Below, in pieces: positions 43,078 to 52,508 of a stretch of DNA of 64,000 nt. The first letter of the stretch is position 1. Each line of letters starts with the position of its first letter. Source of the DNA: Pontibacter pamirensis. Its GTDB lineage: Bacteria; Bacteroidota; Bacteroidia; Cytophagales; Hymenobacteraceae. A program made the position numbers and the translations under genes. The notes under the pieces were generated by a model. That model ran no database searches. It was not told where the DNA came from and saw nothing but the letters and a program-made list of their open reading frames with translations. The stretch spans positions 186,001 to 250,000 of the forward strand of contig NZ_SSNI01000004.1 of the NCBI RefSeq assembly GCF_010015475.1. The letters are read 5' to 3'.

Positions 43078-43941
43078 ATGAGACAACTCAAGATAAGCAA
43101 ACAGATAACAAACCGCGAAAGCCAATCGCTTGATAAATACCTGCAGGAGATTGGTAAAGTTGATTTGCTTACTCCAGACGAAGAGGTGTCGCTGGCTCAG
43201 AGAATCAGAGAGGGAGATCAGTTTGCGCTTGAGAAGTTAACAAAAGCCAACTTACGATTTGTTGTGTCGGTGGCAAAGCAGTATCAGAACCAGGGCCTTT
43301 CTTTGGGCGACCTTATCAACGAGGGTAACTTAGGTTTGATAAAGGCAGCCAAGCGATTTGATGAAACACGAGGCTTTAAATTTATCTCTTATGCTGTTTG
43401 GTGGATCCGCCAGTCTATTCTGCAGGCTTTAGCTGAGCAGTCGCGTATCGTGCGCCTTCCGCTTAACCGTGTAGGTTCCCTTAACAAGATTTCTAAATCT
43501 TTCTCAGAGCTTGAGCAGAAGTTCGAGCGTGAGCCATCACCTGAAGAGATCGCCGAGGTACTTGAATTGACAACTGCTGAGGTCGTAGATACTCTTAAAA
43601 TATCTGGTCGCCATGTGTCTGTGGATGCGCCTTTCGTGCAAGGTGAGGAAAACCGCCTGCTGGACGTGCTCGAGAACGAAGACGAGGAGTCACCGGATAT
43701 GGGGCTGATGAACGACTCGCTTCGCAAAGAGGTACAGCGTGCCCTTTCAACTTTAACTAAACGCGAAGCTGACGTAATTTCCCTGTACTTTGGTTTAAAT
43801 GGAGAGCATTCACTTACACTGGAGGAAATTGGAGAAAAGTTTAACCTGACACGCGAGCGTGTGCGCCAGATTAAAGAAAAGGCCATCAGAAGACTTCGCC
43901 ATACATCCAGGAGCAAAGCATTGAAGCCTTACTTAGGCTAA
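43078..43941 (+). CDS. rpoD: Primary RNA polymerase sigma factor RpoD
   Basis: A 287-residue primary sigma factor of the Bacteroidota type. It starts directly in region 1.2 ([12 protein letters not shown]) with no acidic region 1.1, which is normal for this phylum. Region 2 shows [19 protein letters not shown] and [15 protein letters not shown]; region 3 [13 protein letters not shown]; region 4 [20 protein letters not shown]. The -10-recognition part of region 2.4 differs from proteobacteria, in line with the unusual TAnnTTTG boxes seen in this window. Confidence 0.97.
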   Translation: MRQLKISKQITNRESQSLDKYLQEIGKVDLLTPDEEVSLAQRIREGDQFALEKLTKANLRFVVSVAKQYQNQGLSLGDLINEGNLGLIKAAKRFDETRGFKFISYAVWWIRQSILQALAEQSRIVRLPLNRVGSLNKISKSFSELEQKFEREPSPEEIAEVLELTTAEVVDTLKISGRHVSVDAPFVQGEENRLLDVLENEDEESPDMGLMNDSLRKEVQRALSTLTKREADVISLYFGLNGEHSLTLEEIGEKFNLTRERVRQIKEKAIRRLRHTSRSKALKPYLG

Positions 43942-43965
43942 AGGCTCGTTCACATGAAAAGTAAT

Positions 43966-43995
43966 AGCCCTGGCCCAAATGCCGGGGCTTTTTTT
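43966..43995 (+). terminator. Terminator after rpoD
   Basis: AGCCCTGGC (43966-43974) pairs with GCCGGGGCT (43981-43989) with one wobble, followed by a run of T residues. Confidence 0.8.
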
Positions 43996-44052
43996 ATCCC
44001 AACAAGCAAGGCAAAATCAGGACGCTATGCAGGCAGAGGCACAGAAATTTTG

Positions 44053-44060
44053 TATGTTTG
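44053..44060 (+). promoter_or_regulatory. Candidate -7 box of trxB
   Basis: TATGTTTG fits TAnnTTTG and lies 31 bases before the trxB ATG. I see no good -33 TTTG. Confidence 0.4.
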
Positions 44061-44090
44061 CATCCTGATTTCTTTTGAAACATATTCGTA

Positions 44091-45029
44091 ATGGAAATAG
44101 AAAAAGTAAAATGTTTGATAATCGGTTCCGGGCCTGCAGGATATACTGCAGCCATCTATGCCTCCAGAGCCGGTCTTAACCCCGTTTTATACCAGGGCCT
44201 TCAGCCAGGAGGTCAGCTGACCATCACCAACGACGTAGAGAACTACCCGGGTTACCCTCAGGGAATTAATGGCCCTCAGATGATGGAAGACTTCAAATCC
44301 CAGGCAGAGCGTTTTGGTACCGATATACGTTATGGTATTGCCACAGCGGTAGATTTTTCTTCCAAGCCACACAAAGTAACCATCGACGACCAGAAAGTGA
44401 TTGAAGCGCATACGGTGATCATATCGACTGGTGCTTCCGCCAAATGGCTCGGGCTGGAGTCTGAGGCAAGGCTAAACGGTAGCGGCGTCTCTGCCTGTGC
44501 CGTTTGCGATGGTTTCTTTTACCGTGGGCAGGATGTAGCTATCATAGGAGCCGGTGATACGGCTGCGGAAGAGGCGACTTACCTTTCCAACCTGTGCAAG
44601 AAAGTGTACATGATAGTGCGCCGTGATGAGATGCGGGCCTCCACCATCATGCAGGAGCGTGTGAAAAACACGGAAAACATTGAGATTCTCTGGAACTCAA
44701 TAACAGATGAGATTTTAGGAGAGCATACCGTGGAGGCTGTTCGTGTGAAAAACGTGCTCACAGAGGAAACGCGAGAGATTCCGGTGTCAGGCTTTTTTGT
44801 GGCCATCGGGCATAAGCCTAATTCTGACATATTTGCTGATTACCTGAACCTGGACGAAAACGGGTATATACGTACTATTCCAGGCACATCCAAGACAAAT
44901 GTAGACGGTGTGTTTGCCTGCGGCGATGTACAGGACTTCACGTACCGACAGGCCGTAACGGCGGCTGGAACTGGCTGTATGGCTGCTCTGGATGCTGAAA
45001 GGTATCTGGCCGCTCAGAACCAGCATTAA
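44091..45029 (+). CDS. trxB: Thioredoxin-disulfide reductase
   Basis: A 312-residue low-molecular-weight thioredoxin reductase. FAD is bound by IGSGPAGYTAAIYASRAG, the redox pair is Cys136-Cys139 (ACAVCDG), NADPH is bound by IGAGDTAAEEATYL, and the C-terminal FAD motif is GVFACGDVQDFTYRQAV. It passes electrons from NADPH to thioredoxin in the cytoplasm. bshB1, for bacillithiol synthesis, lies 1.2 kb downstream, so this is a small thiol-redox neighbourhood. Confidence 0.97.
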   Translation: MEIEKVKCLIIGSGPAGYTAAIYASRAGLNPVLYQGLQPGGQLTITNDVENYPGYPQGINGPQMMEDFKSQAERFGTDIRYGIATAVDFSSKPHKVTIDDQKVIEAHTVIISTGASAKWLGLESEARLNGSGVSACAVCDGFFYRGQDVAIIGAGDTAAEEATYLSNLCKKVYMIVRRDEMRASTIMQERVKNTENIEILWNSITDEILGEHTVEAVRVKNVLTEETREIPVSGFFVAIGHKPNSDIFADYLNLDENGYIRTIPGTSKTNVDGVFACGDVQDFTYRQAVTAAGTGCMAALDAERYLAAQNQH

Positions 45030-45171
45030 CTTCCCGGTGCCCTTGAGCATCCTGCTTTTACTGTCATTTATGCTGTGACAGAGGATGATTTACAATAAAA
45101 TGGCTGTGCTGTAGTTTTAAGAAGCAAGTATGTGTTGCAGAAAAGGCAGCACAGCCAACCTTTCGAGAAGA

Positions 45172-46221
45172 ATGTTTAAAATCAAAGCACCCATATTTTT
45201 TGTATTGCTTTTTCTCTGCATACTGTGTTGTGCCGGAGGTGCGATGGCACAAGGCAAGACAAAGGATTTCTTTAAGGTGAAGACCCCAAAGATTCAGTAT
45301 GTGCGGCCCGATACGACTATCCTTATCAAGTATGAGGATTTTCCGGATGAGGGTTCTGATGCTGATGCATCCATTTTCTTTAATCCGAAGAAGGAGCTTT
45401 CAATTGTAAGTGAAGATACTTCTGAGCTTGACCTGGGGGAACAGCATATCGTAGAGATGTCGGAAGAAGTGCTGGTAGACTCCAGTTGGATTAAAATTGC
45501 CGGCTACTATGCTATCTGGGACACGCGCAACCTCAACCCATACAAGATGGATGGGCGGCAGCTAAAGGATACGGTAGATATAAAGCTGTATGACATGGCC
45601 TCTAACCGTAATTACAACATGCCGTTGGAGAAAACCCCCATCACCAGCCACTTTGGAGCCAGGAGCGGGCGCTGGCACTATGGTACAGACATAGACCTGA
45701 ATACCGGCGATACTATTTTCGCGGCTTTTGACGGGGTGGTGCGCATAAATAAGTGGGATGGCGGTGGCTACGGCAATTATATTGTGGTGCGACATTATAA
45801 TGGACTGGAGACGTTATATGGCCATATGAGCAAGGCTATTGCACAGCCCGGGCAGTATGTGAAGGCGGGGGAGCTGCTAGGGCTTGGTGGCAGCACCGGT
45901 CGTTCTTCTGGCCCGCACCTGCATTATGAAGTGCGTTACCAGGGAAACCCCCTGGACCCCGAAAATATATATGATTTCCCTGATTACCTGCTGAAGGGGG
46001 AGAGCTTCCAGATTACATCAGCAGTTTTTAACTATTACAACAAAGCTAAGAAGGGAAGTGCGAGTGCCGGCAGACGGGCCGCTTACCACAAAGTGCGTAG
46101 CGGCGATACACTATCCGGTATTTCCAAAAAATACGGCGTTTCTATAAGCCAGCTTGCTAAGCTGAATGGCATGAGTACCCGCACCACTTTGCGCATTGGT
46201 AAATCATTGCGCATCAGATAA
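45172..46221 (+). CDS. Exported M23 peptidase with LysM domain
   Basis: A 349-residue exported peptidoglycan DD-metallopeptidase. I start at ATG 45172 because MFKIKAPIFFVLLFLCILCC is a good signal peptide; an earlier ATG at 45130 adds 14 residues without family features. The LytM/M23 core has the zinc motifs HYGTDIDLN and HLHYEV, with YGHMSK between. The C-terminal LysM domain is HKVRSGDTLSGISKKYGV onwards. It probably cuts peptide cross-links in the wall or acts as an activator of other amidases. bshB1 follows after 14 bases. Confidence 0.94.
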   Translation: MFKIKAPIFFVLLFLCILCCAGGAMAQGKTKDFFKVKTPKIQYVRPDTTILIKYEDFPDEGSDADASIFFNPKKELSIVSEDTSELDLGEQHIVEMSEEVLVDSSWIKIAGYYAIWDTRNLNPYKMDGRQLKDTVDIKLYDMASNRNYNMPLEKTPITSHFGARSGRWHYGTDIDLNTGDTIFAAFDGVVRINKWDGGGYGNYIVVRHYNGLETLYGHMSKAIAQPGQYVKAGELLGLGGSTGRSSGPHLHYEVRYQGNPLDPENIYDFPDYLLKGESFQITSAVFNYYNKAKKGSASAGRRAAYHKVRSGDTLSGISKKYGVSISQLAKLNGMSTRTTLRIGKSLRIR

Positions 46222-46235
46222 TCACTTAGAAAAAT

Positions 46236-46955
46236 ATGAAATTAGATATTCTTGCCTTTGCCTCGCACCCGGACGATGTAGAGTTAGGTTGCGCGGGAAC
46301 ATTGATTGCCCATATTGCCGCTGGTAAAAAGGTGGGTATTGTGGATTTAACGCACGGAGAGCTAGGCACGCGCGGCACAGCGGAGATACGTTTGCAGGAG
46401 GCAGCAGACGCGGCTAACGTGATGGGAGTGGAGGTAAGAGACAATTTAGGCTTTGCTGATGGCTTTTTTCAGAATGATCGGCAGCATCAGTTACAGGTTA
46501 TCCAGAAAATTCGCCAATACCGGCCCGAAATTGTCATTGCCAATGCAATTCATGACCGCCATCCTGATCACGGACGTGGCGCTGCGCTTTTATCAGAGTC
46601 CTGTTTTAAAGCAGGTCTTAAAATGATAAGCACCACTGATGAGGAGGGAGAAGCGCAGGAGGCGTGGCGCCCAAAGGTAGTGTACCATTTTATCCAGGAT
46701 CGCTTCATCACACCGGATATTGTGGTGGACGTAACACCTTATTGGGAAAAGAAGATGGAATCAATCCGGGCTTATAAGTCACAGTTCCATAACCCGAACG
46801 ATGACTCTCCTAACACCTACATCTCTTCACCTGAGTTTCTTGGGTTTGTAGAGGCCAGGGCCAAAGAACTGGGCCATACGATAGGCGTTACCTATGGGGA
46901 GGGCTTCACAAAAGAACGTTACATTGGCGTGCGTAACCTGTTCGACCTGATTTAA
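46236..46955 (+). CDS. bshB1: Bacillithiol biosynthesis deacetylase
   Basis: A 239-residue zinc deacetylase of the BshB1 branch that converts GlcNAc-malate to GlcN-malate in bacillithiol synthesis. The zinc site is ASHPDDVELG, with HDRHPDHGRG supplying further ligands; THGELGTRGTAEIRLQEA (key residues HGE and RG) is typical. It lies 14 bases after the M23 gene, so the two are probably co-transcribed. Bacillithiol is known in Bacteroidota, and the other bsh genes must be elsewhere. Confidence 0.93.
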   Translation: MKLDILAFASHPDDVELGCAGTLIAHIAAGKKVGIVDLTHGELGTRGTAEIRLQEAADAANVMGVEVRDNLGFADGFFQNDRQHQLQVIQKIRQYRPEIVIANAIHDRHPDHGRGAALLSESCFKAGLKMISTTDEEGEAQEAWRPKVVYHFIQDRFITPDIVVDVTPYWEKKMESIRAYKSQFHNPNDDSPNTYISSPEFLGFVEARAKELGHTIGVTYGEGFTKERYIGVRNLFDLI

Positions 46956-46975
46956 AGATTAACATAATAGAGAAG

Positions 46976-47028
46976 GAATATAGAGAAAGGGCGCTGCAAT
47001 ATACTTGCAGCGCCCTTTCTCTATATTC
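46976..47028. terminator. Perfect 24 bp bidirectional hairpin
   Basis: Arms 46976-46999 and 47005-47028 are perfectly complementary around a 5-base loop, with GC core AAAGGGCGCTGCAA. It lies between the convergent bshB1 and accC genes. Confidence 0.88.
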
Positions 47029-47075
47029 TTGGTATAACAAATCCTACTGCGCGAGTCGGTTACTGATGAAAGAGT

Positions 47076-48581
47076 TTACCTGAATCTGTTTTTTCTCCAG
47101 TTAGAGGTATGGCGAGGAACTTCGTTTGCGCCTTCAATTACCGCCGCTGCTGGTTTTTTCCGATCTACCAGGATGGCAGCCAGTACAGCGGTGATTTGCT
47201 CTGTGGCCTCTTCAGGCTTCTGCTGCAGTGCTTCCGGGGTAAAATACCGTTCAATAAATTTTGTGTCGAAGTTACCGCTAACAAAAGCCTCGTGCTGGAG
47301 TACAAAGGTACCGAATGATAAAGTTGTCTCTATTCCGGTTATCTGGTATTCATCTATTGCCCGAAGCATCTTGTCTATGGCTTCCTGACGGTCTTTGCCG
47401 AAAGTTACCAGTTTCGCTATCATCGGGTCGTAATAAATCGGAATATCCATGCCCTGCTCAAAGCCATCGTCTACCCGCACGCCTAAGCCCTGAGGGCGCT
47501 GGTATGTCTCAAGCCGGCCTATATCGGGTAAAAAGTTATTCGAAGGATCTTCAGCATACACCCTCAGTTCCAGTGCATGGCCATATATATGTAGATCTTC
47601 CTGCCTGTAAGCTAAGGGCTTACCCTCCGCGATGTATATCTGTTCTTTAACCAGGTCTAAACCCGTTATTTGCTCTGTTACCGGGTGTTCTACCTGCAGG
47701 CGGGTGTTCATTTCCAGGAAGTAGAAATTCAGCTTCTCATCCAACAGGAACTCTACCGTGCCAGCCCCTATATAATCACAGGCCTTGGCAACGTTGACGG
47801 CGCAGCGACCCATAGCCTCGCGAAGCGAAGGTGTGAGAACGGAAGAGGGAGCCTCCTCAATTACCTTCTGGTGGCGGCGCTGAATAGAACACTCACGCTC
47901 GAACAGGTGCACAATGTTGCCATGCGTATCTCCTAAAACCTGGATCTCGATGTGGCGCGGCGAACCGATGTATTTCTCAATAAAAACAGAACCATCACCG
48001 AAGGCCGAAGTTGCTTCACTGACAGCCAGCTTCATCTGCTGTTCGAACTCTTCAACACCCTCTACCACACGCATGCCTTTACCGCCACCACCGGCGCTGG
48101 CCTTGATCAGGATAGGGAAGCCCACTTCGGTGGCAATACGTTTGGCAGCCTCTACATCCGTGATAGCTTCTTCAGTGCCCGGCACCATCGGGATGTCATA
48201 CTTTGCTACAGCGGCCTTGGCGGCCAGCTTGCTTCCCATCAGCTCAATGGCTTCCGGTGATGGGCCAATGAAGATAATGCCGGCTTCTTTTACCTTGGCT
48301 GCAAAACCGGCATTTTCAGATAAGAAACCATAGCCAGGGTGCACTGCATCTACCTGTAGTCGCTTGCATACCTCAATAATATAGTCACCGCGCAGGTAGG
48401 ACTCACTGGATTTTGGACCACCGACACATACAGCTTCATCAGCAAAGCGCACATGCAGGGCATTACGGTCGACTTCGCTGTAAATAGCGACCGTTTTGAT
48501 ACCCATTTCTTTCGCTGTACGCATCACGCGCAGAGCTATTTCACCCCGGTTGGCTATAAGAATCTTGTTTATTTTACTCAT
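47076..48581 (-). CDS. accC: Acetyl-CoA carboxylase biotin carboxylase subunit
   Basis: A 501-residue ATP-grasp biotin carboxylase that carboxylates the biotin of AccB. The N-terminal domain opens with ILIANRGEIALRVMRTA. The ATP-grasp core shows KASAGGGGKGMRVV and FIEKYIGSPRHIEIQ, and the biotin-carboxylase-specific MNTRLQVEHPVTE. It is about 50 residues longer than the proteobacterial enzyme, the extra part being an Ala/Lys-rich tail ending in SNWRKNRFR, which is common in this phylum. accB is not adjacent. A pyruvate or propionyl-CoA carboxylase chain is possible but less likely. Confidence 0.92.
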   Translation of the reverse strand: MSKINKILIANRGEIALRVMRTAKEMGIKTVAIYSEVDRNALHVRFADEAVCVGGPKSSESYLRGDYIIEVCKRLQVDAVHPGYGFLSENAGFAAKVKEAGIIFIGPSPEAIELMGSKLAAKAAVAKYDIPMVPGTEEAITDVEAAKRIATEVGFPILIKASAGGGGKGMRVVEGVEEFEQQMKLAVSEATSAFGDGSVFIEKYIGSPRHIEIQVLGDTHGNIVHLFERECSIQRRHQKVIEEAPSSVLTPSLREAMGRCAVNVAKACDYIGAGTVEFLLDEKLNFYFLEMNTRLQVEHPVTEQITGLDLVKEQIYIAEGKPLAYRQEDLHIYGHALELRVYAEDPSNNFLPDIGRLETYQRPQGLGVRVDDGFEQGMDIPIYYDPMIAKLVTFGKDRQEAIDKMLRAIDEYQITGIETTLSFGTFVLQHEAFVSGNFDTKFIERYFTPEALQQKPEEATEQITAVLAAILVDRKKPAAAVIEGANEVPRHTSNWRKNRFR

Positions 48582-48677
48582 GCAGAAACTACCTTATGTT
48601 TTGCATCAAAGAAAAGCTTTTAAAGCGAAACTTAAAAATGAGCTTTAGAAAAAGCACTTTCCTGTACTGGCCCATAA

Positions 48678-48708
48678 TTGTAAATGAGTTGAATAAACCA
48701 TAACTTTG
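48678..48708 (+). promoter_or_regulatory. Promoter of the serine palmitoyltransferase-type gene
   Basis: TTG at 48678-48680, a 20-base spacer and TAACTTTG at 48701-48708 fit the Bacteroidota pattern. The GTG start at 48800 leaves a leader of about 85 bases. Confidence 0.6.
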
Positions 48709-48799
48709 TGCAGCATTATACTTAAATTCTATATATATTGTAAATATGTAGTTTTAAAGCATAAGTTCAAATTATACAGATAACCTAATCATTACACTA

Positions 48800-50038
48800 G
48801 TGGATTTATTTGAAAAGTTGTTGACCAACAGAGGTCCTTTAGGCAGCCACTCTCATTATGCACATGGCTATTTCACATTTCCAAAGCTTGAAGGTGAGAT
48901 TGCCCCGCGCATGAGGTTCAGAGGAAAAGAGGTGTTGACCTGGAGCCTGAACAACTACCTTGGCCTTGCCAACCATCCTGAGGTGCGCAAAGCTGACGCG
49001 TATGCTGCTGCAGAATGGGGTATGGCAACACCAATGGGTGCACGTATTATGTCGGGTAACACAAACCTGCACGAGCAACTGGAGGCTGAACTGGCTGATT
49101 TTGTGCAGAAACCGGATGCAATGTTGTTGAACTTCGGCTACCAGGGAGTGGTGTCCATAATCGATGCCCTTGTAGACCGCCACGATGTAATTGTTTATGA
49201 TGCTGAATCGCATGCATGTATTATAGATGGTGTGCGCTTGCACCAAGGCAAGCGCTTTGTGTATAGCCATAACGACATGGAAAGCCTGGAGAAACAGTTG
49301 GAGCGTGCTACACGCTGGACTGAAAACACAGGTGGCGCCATCCTGGTCATTACTGAGGGTGTTTTTGGCATGTCTGGTAACCTGGGCAACCTGAAAGATG
49401 TGGTGGCCCTTAAAGAGAAATTTAACTTCCGCTTATTTGTAGATGATGCGCACGGCTTCGGTACAATGGGTGCTACAGGCGCCGGTACAGGAGAGCACCT
49501 GGGTGTGCAGGACGGTATCGACGTTTACTTCTCTACATTTGCAAAGTCCATGGCCAGCATCGGTGCCTTTGTTGCCTCCAACGAGCAGGTGGTAGAGTAC
49601 CTGCGCTACAACATGCGTTCGCAGATATTCGCCAAGTCGCTGCCAATGCCAATTACGGTGGGTGCCCTGAAACGCCTCGAACTGCTCCGCAACCATCCTG
49701 AACTGAAAGACAAACTGTGGGAGGTGGTAAATGCATTGCAAAGCGCCCTTCGTGAGAAAGGCTTTAACATTGGTACCACAGAATCTCCGGTAACGCCTGT
49801 ATTTCTTAACGGGCAAATTCCGGATGCTACACAGCTGACGCTGGACCTGCGCGAGAACTACAGCATTTTCTGCTCTATTGTGGTATATCCGGTTGTGCCA
49901 AAGGATGTTATCATGCTGCGCCTGATTCCAACGGCAGCCCATACACTGGATGATGTGAAAGAGACCATTGCAGCTTTCGAGAAAATTGCACTGAAATTGG
50001 ACAAAGGCTTATACTCCAGCCCGGCAGTAACCGCCTAG
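48800..50038 (+). CDS. Serine palmitoyltransferase / alpha-oxoamine synthase
   Basis: A 412-residue PLP enzyme of the alpha-oxoamine synthase family, with a GTG start. The pyridoxal lysine is Lys249 in STFAKSMASIG; VDDAHGFGTMGATGAGTGEHLG is the classic core (key residues D-x-AH and GTMG). In Bacteroidota enzymes of this type condense serine with an acyl-CoA to give 3-ketosphinganine, the first step of sphingolipid synthesis. Glycine C-acetyltransferase or KBL are alternatives, but the N-terminal FTFPKLEGE and the lineage favour the sphingolipid enzyme. The histone-like gene follows after 105 bases. Confidence 0.85.
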   Translation: MDLFEKLLTNRGPLGSHSHYAHGYFTFPKLEGEIAPRMRFRGKEVLTWSLNNYLGLANHPEVRKADAYAAAEWGMATPMGARIMSGNTNLHEQLEAELADFVQKPDAMLLNFGYQGVVSIIDALVDRHDVIVYDAESHACIIDGVRLHQGKRFVYSHNDMESLEKQLERATRWTENTGGAILVITEGVFGMSGNLGNLKDVVALKEKFNFRLFVDDAHGFGTMGATGAGTGEHLGVQDGIDVYFSTFAKSMASIGAFVASNEQVVEYLRYNMRSQIFAKSLPMPITVGALKRLELLRNHPELKDKLWEVVNALQSALREKGFNIGTTESPVTPVFLNGQIPDATQLTLDLRENYSIFCSIVVYPVVPKDVIMLRLIPTAAHTLDDVKETIAAFEKIALKLDKGLYSSPAVTA

Positions 50039-50143
50039 TTCGCTCAAAAGGCTTATATTAAAATTCCTTAATTTTTGCTTGTTTTCATTAAATGTGTATA
50101 TTAGAGGAATAAAACTAAATGTTTCACAATAATTAAAGCACAA

Positions 50144-50335
50144 ATGAACAACAACTTTAGCAAACTCAAGGATCTAGTAATGTCGTTGGAAGGGGACTTC
50201 GAAAAATTCTACGACAAAGGAAATGCAGCTGCTGGTACTCGTGTACGTAAAGGTATGCAAGACCTGAAAAACATGGCTCAGGACATCCGTAAGGAAGTTC
50301 AGGACATGAAAAACAGCACTGAAAGCGCAAAATAA
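50144..50335 (+). CDS. Histone H1-like protein
   Basis: A 63-residue charged helical protein (NFSKLKDLVMSLEGDFEKFYDKG, then AAGTRVRKGMQDLKNMAQDIRKEV, residues 4-26 and 28-52) resembling bacterial histone H1/Hc1-like proteins found in Bacteroidota. The Lys content is moderate and the sequence lacks the long Lys/Ala/Pro tail of chlamydial Hc1, so it represents the core domain. It probably binds nucleic acid or acts as a small architectural protein. A hairpin terminator follows directly. Confidence 0.8.
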   Translation: MNNNFSKLKDLVMSLEGDFEKFYDKGNAAAGTRVRKGMQDLKNMAQDIRKEVQDMKNSTESAK

Positions 50336-50360
50336 GACAACTTGTAAAAGAGTTAATAAT

Positions 50361-50393
50361 AAAAAAGGTGGCCTAAAAAGGTCACCTTTTTTA
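50361..50393. terminator. Bidirectional hairpin between histone-like gene and tyrS
   Basis: AAAAAAGGTGGCC pairs with GGTCACCTTTTTT with one wobble around a short A-rich loop. The A run and T run on either side let it work in both directions for convergent genes. Confidence 0.82.
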
Positions 50394-50413
50394 TTTAAAA
50401 TGCTGTATAACAG

Positions 50414-51718
50414 TTAATTAACTGTTATAAGATAGTAGTTTTTCTTGCCTTTCTGCACCACAAGGTATTTCTCCTGCAACAATTCAAAGGAAACGGCATC
50501 ATCCGGGCTTTGTACCTTCTGGCGGTTAACGCTAACACCCCCGTTCTTAATCATGCGCTTGGCCTCACCCTTTGATTCGAATATCTGTCCCGCTGTTACC
50601 TCCGACAGCAGATCCGTTACAGTGGCCGCTTTCGTATAGTTTTCCTTACTCACCTCAATCTGCGGCACCCCTTCGAATACTGACAGCAAAATATCTTCCC
50701 GAAGGCCTTTCAACGTCTCTAAATCGCCTTTACCAAATAAAATTTCTGAGGCTTCTACAGCCGCATTATAGTCTTCTTCAGAATGTACCCGAATTGTAAC
50801 ATCTTTAGCTAAGGCTTTCTGTAAAGCGCGCTGGTGCGGCGCCTGGTTGTGCTCTTCAGATATACGTTTTATCTCCTCCTGCGGAAGCAGCGTGTATACC
50901 TTTATCAGCTTGCCGGCTTCCTCATCCGACAGGTTCAGCCAGAACTGGTAAAACTTGTAAGGAGATGTGAGTTCAGGGTCGAGCCATACATTGCCGCCTT
51001 CGGACTTGCCGAACTTGGTGCCGTCTGATTTAGTAACCAGTTTGCCAACCAAAGCAAAGGCTTTTCCGCCGTCTATCCGCCGGATAAGCTCTGTACCAGT
51101 CGTGATGTTACCCCATTGGTCAGAAGCACCCATCTGCAGGCGCACACTTTTATTTTTGTATAAGTGGTAGAAGTCGTAGCCCTGAATAAGCTGGTAGGAA
51201 AACTCCGTGAAGGAGAGGCCCTCGGCACGGTCACCTTCCTCGTCAGCACTGATGCGCTTCTTAACAGAATCTTTGGCCATCATGTAATTCACGGTCAGGT
51301 GCTTGCCGGCCTCACGCAGGAAACCAAGGAAACTGAACTCTTTAAACCAGTCATAGTTGTTTACGATCTCAGCTGAATTTGACCCGCTGTTGAAGTCCAG
51401 GAACTTCTCCAGTTGCTTCCGGATACCTTCCTGGTTTGCGTTCAGGGTGTTCTCATCCAGCAGGTTCCTTTCTGCTGACTTGCCGGAAGGGTCACCGATC
51501 ATGCCTGTCGCACCACCCACTAAAGCGATTGGCTTGTGGCCCGCCCGCTGCAGTTGCACCAGCAGCATGATGGTTGCCAGGTTACCTATATGCAGGGATG
51601 CCGCGGTCGGGTCAAAGCCGATGTAGCCCGCTGTCATTCCGGAGGCAAGTTGTTCTTCTGTTCCTGGCATGAAGTCGTGGAGCATGCCTCTCCATCTTAA
51701 TTCTTCTATTAAATTCAT
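50414..51718 (-). CDS. tyrS: Tyrosyl-tRNA synthetase
   Basis: A 434-residue class Ic aminoacyl-tRNA synthetase. The HIGH-like motif is [10 protein letters not shown], the KMSKS-like motif is KFGKSEGG, and the C-terminal S4 domain holds [11 protein letters not shown]. The tyrosine pocket shows [12 protein letters not shown] and [13 protein letters not shown]. It charges tRNA-Tyr. It converges on the histone-like gene. A candidate -7 box TATATTTG lies 25 bases upstream on the minus strand. Confidence 0.97.
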   Translation of the reverse strand: MNLIEELRWRGMLHDFMPGTEEQLASGMTAGYIGFDPTAASLHIGNLATIMLLVQLQRAGHKPIALVGGATGMIGDPSGKSAERNLLDENTLNANQEGIRKQLEKFLDFNSGSNSAEIVNNYDWFKEFSFLGFLREAGKHLTVNYMMAKDSVKKRISADEEGDRAEGLSFTEFSYQLIQGYDFYHLYKNKSVRLQMGASDQWGNITTGTELIRRIDGGKAFALVGKLVTKSDGTKFGKSEGGNVWLDPELTSPYKFYQFWLNLSDEEAGKLIKVYTLLPQEEIKRISEEHNQAPHQRALQKALAKDVTIRVHSEEDYNAAVEASEILFGKGDLETLKGLREDILLSVFEGVPQIEVSKENYTKAATVTDLLSEVTAGQIFESKGEAKRMIKNGGVSVNRQKVQSPDDAVSFELLQEKYLVVQKGKKNYYLITVN

Positions 51719-51742
51719 GTAAACCTAATTCGTGTATCAAGG

Positions 51743-51750
51743 CAAATATA
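51743..51750 (-). promoter_or_regulatory. Candidate -7 box of tyrS
   Basis: On the minus strand this reads TATATTTG, matching TAnnTTTG, 25 bases before the ATG. A TTTTG lies about 25 bases further up, a longer spacer than ideal. Confidence 0.45.
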
Positions 51751-51927
51751 AAAAAGAGTTGGCAGTTTGATCTCTCAAAATAGGATTAGATGTATTTTAA
51801 GATGTTTTTGCGCCTTAGCAAACGCCACTTATGCTTATGTTCCTTTTAGACTAATATTAGCCTTTAGCCATAACATCAGTGCCATAAGTGTAACTTACAC
51901 TTACAATAACAGTCAGAAACAGCATAA

Positions 51928-52371
51928 ATGAATATACGAGCAGCAGAAGTTGAAGATCTGCAACAGGTAAAAGCAATTGATCAGCTTCTCTTTGAGGAAG
52001 AAAGTTACCCGATTTTCGCCCTGCGTCAGTTTCTTGACATCTCATACGGGCTGATGAAGGTGGTAGAAATAGGCAGGGAGATTATTGCCTACTGTATCGG
52101 GCACTACAACAGTGAAAAAAAGGAGGCTTGGTTTCTGTCGCTGGGGGTGCTGCCGGAGTACAGAGGCAGGAAGATAGGGGAAAGCTTAACCACTAATTTA
52201 GTGGAAGAAGTAAAGGCAATGGGAGCCACAACTGTTAATTTGACTGTTCACCCGGAGAACAAGCCCGGTATCAGCATTTATGAGAGGCTGGGCTTTGAGA
52301 CACAGGAAAATACTGAAAATTATTACCTGGACCATTCGCCAAGGCTCGTAATGGTAAAAAACCTGTGTTAA
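51928..52371 (+). CDS. GNAT N-acetyltransferase, RimI-like
   Basis: A 147-residue GNAT acetyltransferase. The acetyl-CoA loop is in LGVLPEYRGRKIGESLT, the later VNLTVHPENKPGISIYERLGFE matches RimI (key residues N-x-x-A/G-I-x-x-Y-x-x-x-G-F). It could acetylate the N-terminal alanine of ribosomal protein S18, but many GNATs share these motifs. holA follows about 140 bases later with its own promoter. Confidence 0.78.
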   Translation: MNIRAAEVEDLQQVKAIDQLLFEEESYPIFALRQFLDISYGLMKVVEIGREIIAYCIGHYNSEKKEAWFLSLGVLPEYRGRKIGESLTTNLVEEVKAMGATTVNLTVHPENKPGISIYERLGFETQENTENYYLDHSPRLVMVKNLC

Positions 52372-52423
52372 AGTCTTTGGTCTGTTGCCCCTGATTTATC
52401 ATGCCTTATTCTCTACTTTATAC

Positions 52424-52453
52424 TTTGACTTTGCCTCTGATACCTTAAATTTG
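52424..52453 (+). promoter_or_regulatory. Promoter of holA
   Basis: TTTG (52424-52427), an 18-base spacer and TAAATTTG (52446-52453) form a good Bacteroidota promoter 56 bases before the holA ATG. Confidence 0.68.
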
Positions 52454-52508
52454 TAGAGGAGATTTCAAAAAAGGGAAGGGTTCCGATCCAGAATAAAGCA
52501 GCACCGCC

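Noticed and set aside
43078..43941. The short RpoD, first suspected as truncated
   Set aside because: Absence of region 1.1 is normal in Bacteroidota primary sigma factors; regions 1.2 to 4 are complete.
47076..48581. The C-terminal extension of AccC, first suspected as a fusion
   Set aside because: It has no biotin attachment motif and matches the extra tail common in this phylum.
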